From Paralvinella palmiformis (lineage: Eukaryota > Annelida > Polychaeta > Terebellida > Alvinellidae), in NCBI GenBank assembly GCA_025642065.1, contig JAODUP010000133.1, forward strand, positions 1 through 64,000: 64,000 nt of DNA, written 5' to 3'. This document shows, piece by piece, positions 54,010 through 64,000 of the stretch. The notes under the pieces are model-generated. The model saw only the letters and a program-made list of their open reading frames with translations, had not been told where the DNA came from and did not search any database. The stretch's first letter is position 1. Each line of letters starts with the position of its first letter. A program made the position numbers and the translations under genes.

Positions 54010-54860
54010 CTCCGCGTACTAACCGATCATTCTCCAGACGCCATCTTCCGGAACACTCCTCGACCACTCTTCAAACAAGTCCTAATTGCTCGATCTGAAT
54101 GTCGCTAATTAACGCCGACAAAACTCCCGAAGAAGGAAAAGACGGCAAAACATCAACGAGAAGGTTCATCCCCACTTCCAAACGGGACATCAATTTTCGG
54201 TCGGTTCGCCGAATCGAATTGTTCAACGTAAACACACACTCGAGATCAGCTCTCGAGAACGGCAAAAACTGCATCCGGATGTTCTACAACATCCCCCCAC
54301 TTCATCCCCCACAATCGGGATATGACTATGGGAGCGGCCGCTTCTCATCGTACTAATTGCAAACCAAATAACCAATTGATTTCCCGTCCGTCGGGCAGCC
54401 ATTAGTACCAAAATCGGTTGTGGTGAGACGGGGGGCCAGCCACTCGTCGGAACGGCAACAAGTGGCCGGCGTTTTGCGAGAGCAGCTCCTCGATCGGTGG
54501 AAGCACCAAAGACACCGACCCCCCACGGCAAATCTCCCCCTTGGGGCGACGATGGGCGACGCCGATCGATTGATCGACGAGACAAAACGATGGCGTCCTC
54601 GACAACTGAGACGATCAAATATGGCGGCCGTCGGTCGACTGTCACGTGGTATAAGTGAGGCCTGTTAGACTCGTCTACTAATCGGTGTTCGATCTCGTGT
54701 GTGTCGTCTCCGGCAGATAGGGGGCGTTCTACACAAATGTGATCGCGCCTCGTCGAGAGTCAACGGGCATACGTCGACGGCAGTCGAGTGAGCATGCGCA
54801 GTTGCTACAGTATACCATGCCATTTTCACACTCGTCCAAAGGGCGTCATCCAAACAAGAC
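54010..54860. promoter_or_regulatory. GC-rich island with YY1- and NRF1-like sites
   Basis: CpG-rich unique DNA. ATGGCGGCC (54,619) resembles YY1 sites and GCATGCGCAG (54,792) matches the NRF1 consensus, both typical of TATA-less CpG-island promoters. No adjacent gene could be recognised on either strand. Confidence 0.35.
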
Positions 54861-54894
54861 GAATGCCGAATGAAAGAATCAGGAAATTATCCCC

Positions 54895-55233
54895 AAAAGA
54901 CTAACGCAACAAGACTAACCCAACAAGACTAACCCAACAAGACTAACCCAATAAGACTAACCCAATAAGACTAACCCAACAAGACTAACGCAACAAGACT
55001 AACCCAATAAGACTAACGCAACAACACTAACCCAATAAGACTAACCCAATAAGACTAACGCAACAACACTAACCCAATAAGACTAACCCAATAAGACTAA
55101 CGCAACAACACTAACCCAATAAGACTAACGCAACAAGACTAACCCAATAAGACTAACGCAACAAGACTAACCCAATAAGACTAACCCAACAAGATTAACC
55201 CAACAAGACTAACCCAATAAGACTAACCCAACA
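54895..55233 (+). repeat. 14-bp minisatellite, ~24 copies
   Basis: Unit AAGACTAACCCAAT with AACGCAAC, CAACAAG and similar variants. Confidence 0.96.
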
Positions 55234-55285
55234 AAATGAATGCCAAATGGAAGAATCAGAAAATAAGACAAATCCTATCAAGACG

Positions 55286-55338
55286 AGTTAGGGTTAGAGT
55301 TAGGATTGTGGTCAGGGTTAGGGTAAGAGTAAGGTTAA
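55286..55338 (+). repeat. Degenerate telomere-like TTAGGG repeats
   Basis: About nine imperfect GGGTTA/GAGTTA/GGGTAA hexamers next to the 14-bp minisatellite, whose complement also contains GGGTTAGTC-type words. Confidence 0.7.
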
Positions 55339-55389
55339 GTTATGATAGGATATGACTATATAATTATTTTTAATAAATTCTACTCGTCC

Positions 55390-56600
55390 ATTAGAGATTC
55401 GTCTCGTTGGGAATAAACTGTCCAAAGATCGTAAACTGCGCTTTGGCAAAACTGAAATCACCAAAACATTCACAATGTAGCCATTGTTTAGCGACCGGCG
55501 GAATCTGGCTGAGATCTGGAATTAATCATCAACCGACGATAGTTCGGCAACGGAACGAGACGGCAAATCTCCGTTCGATATCTCTGAGGAGAGTTGTTAA
55601 TGACAAAACGACGAGATTTGAGCAAGACGAGATTTAGACGCGGGCGATTGCCGCCATCATTCGCCGCCGCCACCGCCATCTACCGGCCGGCACCACAACT
55701 ACCTGCTTAGCGTCGGCTTCTGGTCTGGGCCAACAACTCGCCAAAAGTAATTACGTACTTGTTATGACAACCGCTGTCAGATGGGAGATCAAAGCCGAGG
55801 ACCGCCAATTAACAAGTGTTTATTACCGGGTTTTTTTTTCATTAGCGCCTATAGTGTCACGTTTTGAATTGGTCTCTCTCTCTCTCTCTCTCTCTCTTCC
55901 CTCCCCCCCCCCTCTCTCTCTCTCTCTCACTCACTCACTCACTCGTTTGTATATATACATGGAGAAAGGTTTTACCGTATTTTGTTTGAAGGTATTGTCA
56001 TGTTGTGTTCTTGTTGGTGTTGGAGAGCTAGACCTGGACGAGGCAATAAGCGGTTTAGTTACCAGTCGAGCGAGCACTATATCGGTAAAGCTCGGGACCC
56101 ATCAACGTGATATACGCCCAATTATCGCCGTTGTCGAACGGAATTAATACTGCTCATGGGACATCGGCGCCGCATTTCCGCTTCCATTATGGCGGCGCTT
56201 CCGGGCCGCGATGGTGCGGCGTTTGTTGGGCAGGACGGTGGAAGGAGAAGGGGTCGGCGGAAGGCGGAGGCCGAACGGGCGAGCCGAAAAAACCGACAAA
56301 ACATGAAAATATGAAAAACCTGCTTCAAAATTGTTAACCTCTTCGCGTCGTCGAGCCACGCCCCCTGCTGGTTCGCGCCGCCGTGTGCATGCGTGCGCAG
56401 CGAGTGCGGGTCGTGACGGGTGAGGGAGATCGTTTCGTGACTCCGCTAGGAGGCGACCGTTTCGGCTCGAAAACCGGATGCTACCCATCAAGTCGAATGT
56501 TACCTTTGAAGTCACGCCGTTTAATTATGAGCGCATCTCGCGAGACTTACGCGTGTTTTTTTTCCGAATCAGATGTGCAGGAATGTCTGCAAGCGTTTTG
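55390..56600. promoter_or_regulatory. GC-rich island with YY1/ETS-like sites
   Basis: CpG-rich unique DNA interrupted by (CT)n at 55,873-55,930. ATGGCGGCGCTTCCGGG at 56,188 combines YY1-like and ETS-like words. Open frames on both strands around 56,100-56,800 lack known domains. Candidate CpG-island promoter. Confidence 0.35.
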
Positions 56601-56937
56601 GACAAGGCTATCTTTATCTCTGTTGGGAAGCTCGGAGGCTTTTGGATCGCGATGCGTCGTTTGCTCGTCGCAAAATATCTGGCTTGCTCATCTGACGACA
56701 TTTTATCCCATTTTTTCCTTTACACACTCGGTTTTGTCCATTTCGGTTTGTTTATATGAGAAAATATGGTCTGCCTGCCCACCTAAAACACACCTGTCTC
56801 GTTGATCTAAACACATTCACTTCTCTGTCTAGACACACATTTAGCTTATTTATTTAGATAAGCTTGTTTGGTTTATTCAAAACCATTTATTTTCTTTTTA
56901 ATTGTTTGTTTGTTTATTTATTTATTTATTTGTGTGG

Positions 56938-57004
<67 letters not shown>

Positions 57005-57045
57005 TTTGCTTGCTTGCTTGTTTGCTTGCTGACCTGCTTGCTGAC

Positions 57046-57083
<38 letters not shown>

Positions 57084-57640
57084 TGCTGGCTACCTTGCTT
57101 GTTGCTTGCTGGCTTGCTTGCTGGCTGGCTTGCTGGCTTGGCTTGCTTGCCATTTTGGTTTCCTAGAGTCTTTATTTATGTAGATCTCAACATATTTTAC
57201 TTGGCCGTGTAGATACATCTAGATGTTCAACAGACTTTTTGTATCTAGACAAAGTTGGGTTTGTTTATTTGAATCCGCTTAGTTTCATCTTGTTTATCTA
57301 AAAAACATTTACCTCGTAGATAGAGCTGCATTTAATTTGTTACCGTAGAGATGTTCATTTTGGTTAGATAAAATAGGCCACGTTTATCCATATGCCAGCG
57401 TTTATCCATATGCCAGCGTGCGTGCGTGCGTGCGTGCGTGCGCGTTGAATCTTTTGATCCAGAAAACATTTAAATGCTTCATACGGTAGAGATATAGTTT
57501 GTCTATTTCACATGGACTCTATTCACTGTATTAACTTTCCACGCACACTCAAACACACACACGCACGCGCGCGCGCACACACACATACATACACATATAC
57601 ACACACACACACACACTACAGGGTTCCTCCGGGTCAAGGC
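56601..57640. repeat. (TTTA)n then (CTGG/CTTG)n tract and flanks
   Basis: (TTTA)n 56,915-57,006 and (GCTTGCTGGC)-like 57,007-57,150. GTGC repeats at 57,417-57,440; CA/CG repeats at 57,540-57,616. No gene. Confidence 0.85.
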
Positions 57641-58340
57641 TCCAGTCAAATCAAATTACAACCCAAATCCGTCTAGATCCATTTGGTTTAGACGCCCATG
57701 GAGGCTTTGTATTTATTCGCCCAGTTACGCGCGTTTTGTTCGCCGAGATACGCATTTTCTTCACCCAACTCCATAAGGTTTTCTCTAACCCGGCGACCCG
57801 TCGTTTCTACTTATGTAAGCCACGCTCACCCCCGAGAGAAAGGCTATTTCGGCGATCCAAAGGCGCAAGGCTCGTTCGCTTCAAGTGGAGTTCCTGGCAG
57901 GACGCCGCCAACGAAACGGTGTCGAACGCTCTACGAGTCCACCACCTGTTAGATCGTTCGGAAAATCGGGCGCTCGGCCTCCTGAAAGACGATGAAATAT
58001 GGAATTCATATCTTCAATGATGCCCATTCAACGTGGCCGACGATGGGCTGGTCGGAAATGACACCGACGAGCGTGCGGGTAGTGACACCGGCGTACGGGG
58101 CACGGTGACAGAAGCTGTCAATTAAAGTTACCCATTCGCTTGGCAGGAAAAATGGACGCAGGACGGTGGAAAATTCAATCGGCGCAATACCGTAATTAAT
58201 ATCTCCAGAAGTGGGCTGTCTCGGTTACAGAAAAGTGACCCCGAGTGTCCTACGGGTATTATTGATGCGAAGGAAATAGCGGGATAATACAAGACTGGCT
58301 AGGAGCTGTTGATGTAAGGGAGTGAAGCAAGGTCTCTGAA
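57641..58340. other. GC-rich island, no gene recognised
   Basis: CpG-rich unique DNA with two overlapping open frames (57,698-58,020) and no domain I know. GTAATTAATATC at 58,192 repeats the word seen at 33,139. Confidence 0.4.
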
Positions 58341-58347
58341 AGACATA

Positions 58348-58349
<2 letters not shown>

Positions 58350-58413
<64 letters not shown>
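58350..58413 (+). repeat. (TA)32 microsatellite
   Basis: Perfect TA tract. A TGAA/TCAATGAA tract follows at 58,615-58,685. Confidence 0.95.
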
Positions 58414-58417
<4 letters not shown>

Positions 58418-59050
58418 CAAAATACAAACACCGATGAAGAATGGCCATGGTCCATATTGGTGTCTTTGTATGATGGTGGATGATCATTATTCTCGTGTCA
58501 TGATTTCTTAGTAAACACGGCATGGATGGAGGTGAGATAGGTGTATCGACCGGCTGAATAGTCAGGTGATGGAATGTGATGGAACAGAAATAAATGACTA
58601 TGTAAATGAATGATGAGTGAATGATTCAGTGAATGAATGAATCAATGAATGAATGAATCAATGAATCGATGAATCAATGAATGAATTGTCAGCTGATTGC
58701 TAGGTTTTAGCTATTTAGCCATTGACTAGTTGACTCACTGACTTACTTACTGACAAGAGCCATGTAAAAACCCATAAGACATTTGAACAATATACATTAT
58801 TTATCGGTGAAAAAAACCTTGAAAGGGTAAGTATTTAGAGCAGAGTAAACGTTTCAAGCGGCCACACATTTATTATTTCCACCGGCAACTTAGAGTTGCG
58901 ACTCTAAACCTACAATCACCAAATGATGTTAGTTGAGACGCAGATACCTTGGACTAGTATCTGACTGGATGACCTCAGTTTTCTGACCGACTTTCCAATG
59001 AACACGAGATTACGCAGGTATTCAGGTATCATTTCATTACTAACTGTATA
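58414..59050. other. No gene seen
   Basis: AT-rich unique DNA. The part 58,870-59,050 may be the decayed 3' end of the antisense LINE that follows. Confidence 0.5.
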
Positions 59051-59919
59051 AGGTGTTAGTAACTACTTGAAATTGATACGCCGTCTAATAAGTAGCCAAT
59101 AGGGTTATGATCATATGTTCTGGTGTTTATCACAAAGCGAGCTGCCTCGTTATCAATTCTCTGAATGAAAGCGATTGGTTTTATAATCGTGTATGCCATG
59201 TAACAGAAAATTACAGAGTCTGCGCGACAAGTTGCAAAGGTAAAGGCTGCGGTAAGATATGCCTTTTCTGTCAATATTAGGGGCGCCTCCGCGGTCTAAT
59301 AGTAGCGTGTTGCACCACATATTACTACCACCCGTGTTCGAATCTCGGCGTGGGCATATCTGAAGGATGTTTCATCTTTGACTTCGCTACGTTACCTTTG
59401 GAGGTCGCTCGGCCGACTTAGCCTACCGTGTGCACAAAAGTGTCCGTAAAACATCAATCATCATCATCATCTGTCAATATTACTTTTAGACAGCGGATGT
59501 TCTTTTGATGGGAACGGGCAGCACAGCATGCTGATGTTACGTGTTAATAAAAATTAAATTGTCAAAAATAACTAGGTTTTTTTCTGACCCTTTAAGAGTA
59601 ACAGAAGATGCACCAATCTGTAACATAACATAATGTGATGAAACCAAAAGGATAATAAAACATATTCGTTTTATCATCACTTAATTTTAGAACATTTTGA
59701 GTCATCCATAGTCGAACATCAGCAATATCTCAGCAAGGTCCAGAAGAGGAGACGTATAACTCCTTGTTATGATCCAGTGATATAAATAACTCTGTGTGTC
59801 TTATAAAAGGCATATAAATGGTACTTAACACCATATCGCTGCTCAACGATCCCAAGAGAACGTAAACATCGCAAAAACTAGAAAACCAAAACCTGAACCC
59901 TGTGGTACACCAGATATGG

Positions 59920-59960
<41 letters not shown>

Positions 59961-60320
59961 TACAAAACTTCTATAGCGTCAATATGTTCGAAGAAAATCG
60001 AGCTCAGCGGCATACCTAGTAGAGGGGTTGGGCAAACTCATAGTCCAGGTAGAATGACTGTGGATATTGCAGAAAATATTTTACAAAATACCACGAATGG
60101 ACATTCCATGGGAGCATTGTTCTAAATAGGACTGAAGCCATTCAAGTACTTTACCTGATTAACCAAACCGGATCACTCCCCCCACCCGAAAAAGTACAGT
60201 TTGATCAACTGTATCAAACGCCGCAGAACAACAGGTAATATTGGCTTAACTTATTCAATTGACATCATGCTATACTTTTTTATCCGGGTTAAGGCGGTGT
60301 ATGTGCTGCGACCATTTATA
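59051..60320 (-). mobile_element. Decayed CR1/L2-like LINE on the minus strand, split by a SINE
   Basis: On the minus strand: frameshifted DLSAAFDTVDQTVL-like RT core (about 60,235-60,195), a SYLEQC-like motif (about 60,120), GVPQG-like (about 59,905), and the C-terminal FIQRIDNEAARFVINTRTYD (59,274-59,056). An (AAT)n tract (59,917-59,960) and SINE-A (59,280-59,470) interrupt it. Confidence 0.75.
59280..59470 (+). mobile_element. SINE-A, full-length, with 12-bp target-site duplication
   Basis: 191-bp element with GGGGCGCCTCCG start, A-box-like 'cggtctaatagtagcgtg', B box 'gtgttcgaatctcgg', a conserved body ('acctttggaggtcgctcgg', 'gcacaaaagtgtccgtaaaa') and an ATC tail. CTGTCAATATTA flanks it on both sides (59,268-59,279 and 59,471-59,482), proving insertion into the LINE. 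Confidence 0.95.
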
Positions 60321-60509
60321 TTTGCTGACATTAAGGTTATTATTGATTAAATATTTGTTTGGGTGCATCTTGACAATACATCCTGGGATAATAATTTATT
60401 AACTGTCCTTCTGATTGGGGTGATCAAAACATCCTGGACACTCCTTGACAAGCCACGTATGAGTAGGGTCAACTACACAGAAAGCATGAAATTATCGCGT
60501 AATTTTATA

Positions 60510-60518
60510 GATAGATCG

Positions 60519-60556
<38 letters not shown>
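60510..60556 (+). repeat. (GATA)n microsatellite
   Basis: About 11 GATA copies in an AT-rich stretch (60,321-60,650) without other features. Confidence 0.93.
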
Positions 60557-60650
60557 AGAAAGAGATAGGTGGACAGACCAATAGCCTACTGATTGAGAAA
60601 TCTAGATTGGAGGACACATTCAGTCTGTGATAACATCTTAATGCATCTCG

Positions 60651-61346
60651 GCACTTAACTATTCGTCATGCTTACACAAATAATGTGTCCCTAGCCCATA
60701 TCGGCCTTCGCTGTCTGAGTTACGACGGAGCAGGCAAGGGCCCGTATCCATTTTCTTGCCTCGTTTTTCAAGCGGCACCCTACACCACCACGCTCCACTC
60801 CCCACCCCCCACTTTTTTCTCTCTCTCCTCTCTCTCCTCTCACTCAAGTCCTGCCACTGCGCTAAGACAATCCGAGATTTACGGTTTCAGCCATTACCCG
60901 ATATGACGGTGGCGTATAGTTTTACCGAGACCACCATGTCTCGGTCGGAGCGGCCATGACCGATCGGCTAAAATATACCTGTAAGGCTGGGCTACGTCTC
61001 CGCTTCGAAATGACGGCGTTTAGACGAGACCCCGACCGTATAATGGGCCTTTTAAATGGTGCATGCAAAACGCTCCTAGATCGGTCTGTTTATTCGCCTT
61101 CAGGCCGCCGGGAATGATTCGTCAACGTTTGGAGGGGGGGGGTCATCCGTCATCGTAGACGTGGGACCGGGGATGAGTGACGGAGATTCGACGTCCCGGG
61201 GAATTTATGGAAAATCCCTCATCCGGTTTAGACATGGATCGTAAATTGAGCAAGGATTACGTCTGCGGTGGCTACGAAGCTTGCATTCGTGCGTCAACTA
61301 CCGGATTTATGATCGGAAAGGCGTAGTCGGGTGTTGCCTTGCTGCC

Positions 61347-61389
<43 letters not shown>

Positions 61390-62600
61390 ACACACAAACG
61401 CACATAACGCACCTCATAAATCAGAAAGGAAATGCCCACAAATTATGCTTACGGCTTATCAATTCAAAATAAGGTGCCTTAATTCCCATTTCTTCGGAAC
61501 TGTCACGTAATATTATGACCTTTCAATGAGGATCCCCGAACAAATTAGAGATCTTTCTCATCCGTACGCCAATGATCTCGACCCGTTTCGAAGCCGTCCG
61601 TTGAAGTAAGCCGAAAGCGGAGGCCGCAAAATTTCGCCTTAATAAGCCCGCTCACGCACCTGGTTATTAGTGTTTACGCCGGGGGGTCGAATGGCCAAGA
61701 AAACTGCTCGCAGCAAGAGACTCGAAGGCTCTCTGGCACCGTCAAAGGAGGAGGCGTACTCGCGGGCCACGAACTGACTGGCAAGGCGGCCAAAACGAGA
61801 CGTAATTCGTGCCAGTGTTTAATTATAATTCTCCATCTCTCGATGCGAGGCGCGGGCCGTCAGCTCCTTTCAACTGCCAACCGCAACCAGTCCCAGACGG
61901 GCCCTTCATCCGCACCATTACCGCTGTCGGCCGTGTCTCGATTGGTGTATAAATCTGGCCGGAGTGTCGCTTCGAAGGCTCGTTCCTGTCTACGACGCTG
62001 GCTGTCTGCAATCGGAGATAAATACTCGTTCTGTCGTCGGACGGCCAGGGGTCTCTACAACAAGGTCGTTTGACGTCGTCCGCGAGAGCCTTTGACGAGG
62101 TTGGAGATGCCGGATCGAGATCGACCGGTGAGACCATTGGCCGAGTGTCGGCCAGACTAACTCGCAGCGGCTACCCTTGTCGACGGGTGGAATGGCGGCG
62201 ACACAAAACAGTCGACGTTTCGGCGGCGAGCGGATAAAGACCAGGTACTCGAGCGTCGATTATTGCCGATACATCGGACATCGGGACGTTTGTCAGATGA
62301 TGAAACGCCCCCAAAGGTAGCTTACATCGAAGCGGTCCCTTTGGCCAACTCGAGTGGCTGTCACGGTTTGTTTCAGAAGGTACCGTCGACCGGTAGCGGC
62401 TTTTGTTCTCGCTAGACTGGTAAAACTCCGACCCACCGACCGACCAGAGAATGGGGCAGACAGAGAGGAGGATGAGGGGGGGGGGTTCTCGATATTAAAC
62501 ATTTAGCTGCAGATAGAGAGAGGATGTATTACGGCCAACTTTGGCACGACCCGGTCACGGTAAGACACGACAGAGGTGACTGACGTTTTAGTGAGATGGC
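60651..62600. other. GC-rich island, no gene recognised
   Basis: The longest CpG-rich block in the window, interrupted by CT-rich 60,820-60,842 and (CA)n 61,350-61,387. Open frames on both strands (for example 61,823-62,137 minus, 62,502-62,293 minus) lack known domains. Candidate CpG island or regulatory cluster. Confidence 0.4.
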
Positions 62601-62771
62601 TTCATTCAGTCTGACAGACCAAAGGTGTGAAGAACGTATTGTATCTTAGATAGGCCGCCACTCGCGCACTTTTTCAGCTTCGGTGTGCGTGCGTGTGTGC
62701 ATGCGTACTTATGTTTGTGTGTCTTTGAGTGTGGTGGTGTGTGTATGATGGGAGGGGGTGGTGATCTTATG

Positions 62772-62774
<3 letters not shown>

Positions 62775-62858
<84 letters not shown>

Positions 62859-62905
62859 ATTGCATGATTGCATGATTGTGTGTGGGTGTGTGGATGTGCG
62901 TGTCG

Positions 62906-62957
<52 letters not shown>
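62775..62957 (+). repeat. (TG)n and (GTGC)n microsatellites
   Basis: TG 62,775-62,858, spacer, GTGC 62,905-62,957. Confidence 0.96.
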
Positions 62958-63159
62958 TGATATTTCAGCTCGGTGCGTTACCTACTCGTTCTCCGTCGAG
63001 TAAAGTTCAGCCAATTTTTTAGCTCCCTTTATTGTCCTATTCAAATGTCGATTGCGCGAAGGAAAATGCTTGAGTTCGGTTCTGACGCTAAGGAATTTCA
63101 TTTTAAGTCGCCGCAACGACTTCTATGACCTCCAATCACGTAATGCATACTGAATACAC

Positions 63160-63165
63160 ACACAA

Positions 63166-63227
<62 letters not shown>

Positions 63228-63417
63228 GATCCCATGTTGACGTATAAGTCGAGTTATATAGAACCACGACCTGGCCAGCGACACAATTTAATGACGTTAT
63301 TGACAAAGTCTTCATGATAGTGTAGCGCCCAAGTGTTTGTGTTGTTATTTAAATATTTCTATATTAATTAGTTCTAAGCTAGTTTAAGTAGACTTCCACA
63401 TATTGACAAATATGAAT

Positions 63418-63506
<89 letters not shown>

Positions 63507-63547
63507 CATATATTTAGTAATAGAATATCAAGTGAAAAAATAATTAC

Positions 63548-63600
<53 letters not shown>

Positions 63601-63603
63601 TAC

Positions 63604-63645
<42 letters not shown>
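63160..63645 (+). repeat. (CA)n, (TA)n, (TG)n and two (AAT)n tracts
   Basis: CA 63,160-63,180; TA 63,182-63,224; TA 63,421-63,469; TG 63,470-63,500; AAT 63,549-63,600 and 63,605-63,643, the last two separated by 'tacat'. Confidence 0.95.
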
Positions 63646-63725
63646 TCTCTAAAATGTCTCCATTAAATTATATGCCATCATTTAATTTGATGAAATTATT
63701 ATGTCACATCGAAACACCTTACTAC

Positions 63726-63762
63726 AAAAGTGGCCGTAAAACATCAATCAGCATCATCATCA
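63726..63762 (+). mobile_element. SINE-A, heavily 5'-truncated
   Basis: Only the terminal 37 bp ('aaaagtggccgtaaaacatc' and the ATC tail). 'cttacta' flanks both ends, which fits a target-site duplication of a 5'-truncated insertion. Confidence 0.75.
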
Positions 63763-63944
63763 AAACAACTTACTAGTCATTGAGATTATTAATTCTGTTC
63801 AATCCTGGTTGATGATTAGTAGATTCGCCCGAAGCTTTCGAGATATCCATTGATAAAAGTTTATCAATTAGAGTAACCATTATAATAATAATTATCAGTA
63901 TGAATATCGATTATCTGCAAACGTCGCTTCCTATCAGGAAGGGC

Positions 63945-64000
63945 ACATTTATCGCGCAGTGGGTAATGCGCGGGAACTGTAAATCTCCAGTTTGCAGGTT
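63945..64000 (+). tRNA. tRNA-like head, cut by the window end (SINE or tRNA)
   Basis: 'gcgcagtgggtaatgcgcgg' resembles a D arm/A box and 'tttgcaggtt' the start of a T arm/B box, with an anticodon-arm-like 'ctgtaaatctccag' between. The 3' half lies outside the window. A tRNA-derived SINE is more likely than a true tRNA. Confidence 0.4.

Noticed and set aside
53608..54022. Poly-Asn/Ser and poly-Val/Ile frames
   Set aside because: Translations of the ATT/AGT/AAT trinucleotide tract.
56144..56805. Overlapping frames of 93-140 codons on both strands
   Set aside because: Same reasoning: CpG-rich DNA, no recognisable protein family.

Overview
This is a nuclear genomic window from an invertebrate animal. 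The evidence is GT-AG introns, CR1/L2-like and RTE-like LINEs, tRNA-derived SINEs and very many microsatellites. A marine lophotrochozoan such as a mollusc fits best, but that is an inference and not a sequence match. There is no prokaryotic gene organisation, no CRISPR and no operon; most long open frames are microsatellite translations or chance frames in GC-rich DNA.

Region 1 (1-13,740) is a tandem array of ~1.15 kb units. Each unit carries one tRNA-Glu(CTC)-like gene followed by a T-rich Pol III stop. Seven tRNA copies are visible (769, 1919, 3063, 3387, 7560, 8701, 10498), and an eighth unit (near 9849) has lost its tRNA. No copy is fully canonical. The array is broken by a 5'-truncated CR1/L2-like LINE on + (5,400-7,351), a second decayed LINE on - (10,811-13,112), and an unexplained ~1.05 kb insert (4,281-5,335).

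Region 2 (15,660-31,830) is the only protein-coding gene I can assemble. It has 14 exons on + (CDS 15,786-31,671), every junction is GT-AG and phase-compatible, and the total is 3,240 nt, or 1,079 aa. The protein has an acidic N-terminus, a charged coiled coil, a ZU5/UPA-like middle and two tandem death domains. It most resembles DTHD1 (death domain-containing protein 1). A TATA box lies about 115 bp before the start codon and an ATTAAA signal about 145 bp after the stop. Its introns hold two SINE-A copies, an RTE-like LINE (19,092-21,210), a 73-bp triplication, palindromes and long (GTGA)n, (TG)n and (GATA)n arrays.

Region 3 (31,830-64,000) has no gene I can support. AT-rich stretches alternate with GC-rich, homeodomain-motif-rich islands (about 32.4-33.4, 35.1-38.0, 39.5-40.7, 42.8-43.6, 50.0-50.6, 54.0-54.9, 55.4-56.6, 57.6-58.2 and 60.7-62.6 kb) that look like regulatory DNA or CpG islands. 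Between them lie decayed LINEs (44.5-47.7 and 59.0-60.3 kb), SINEs of at least three families, a fold-back element (49.1-49.6 kb), a 36-bp minisatellite (51.9-53.4 kb), a 14-bp minisatellite with degenerate telomere-like repeats (54.9-55.3 kb), and repeated (GTGA)n arrays.
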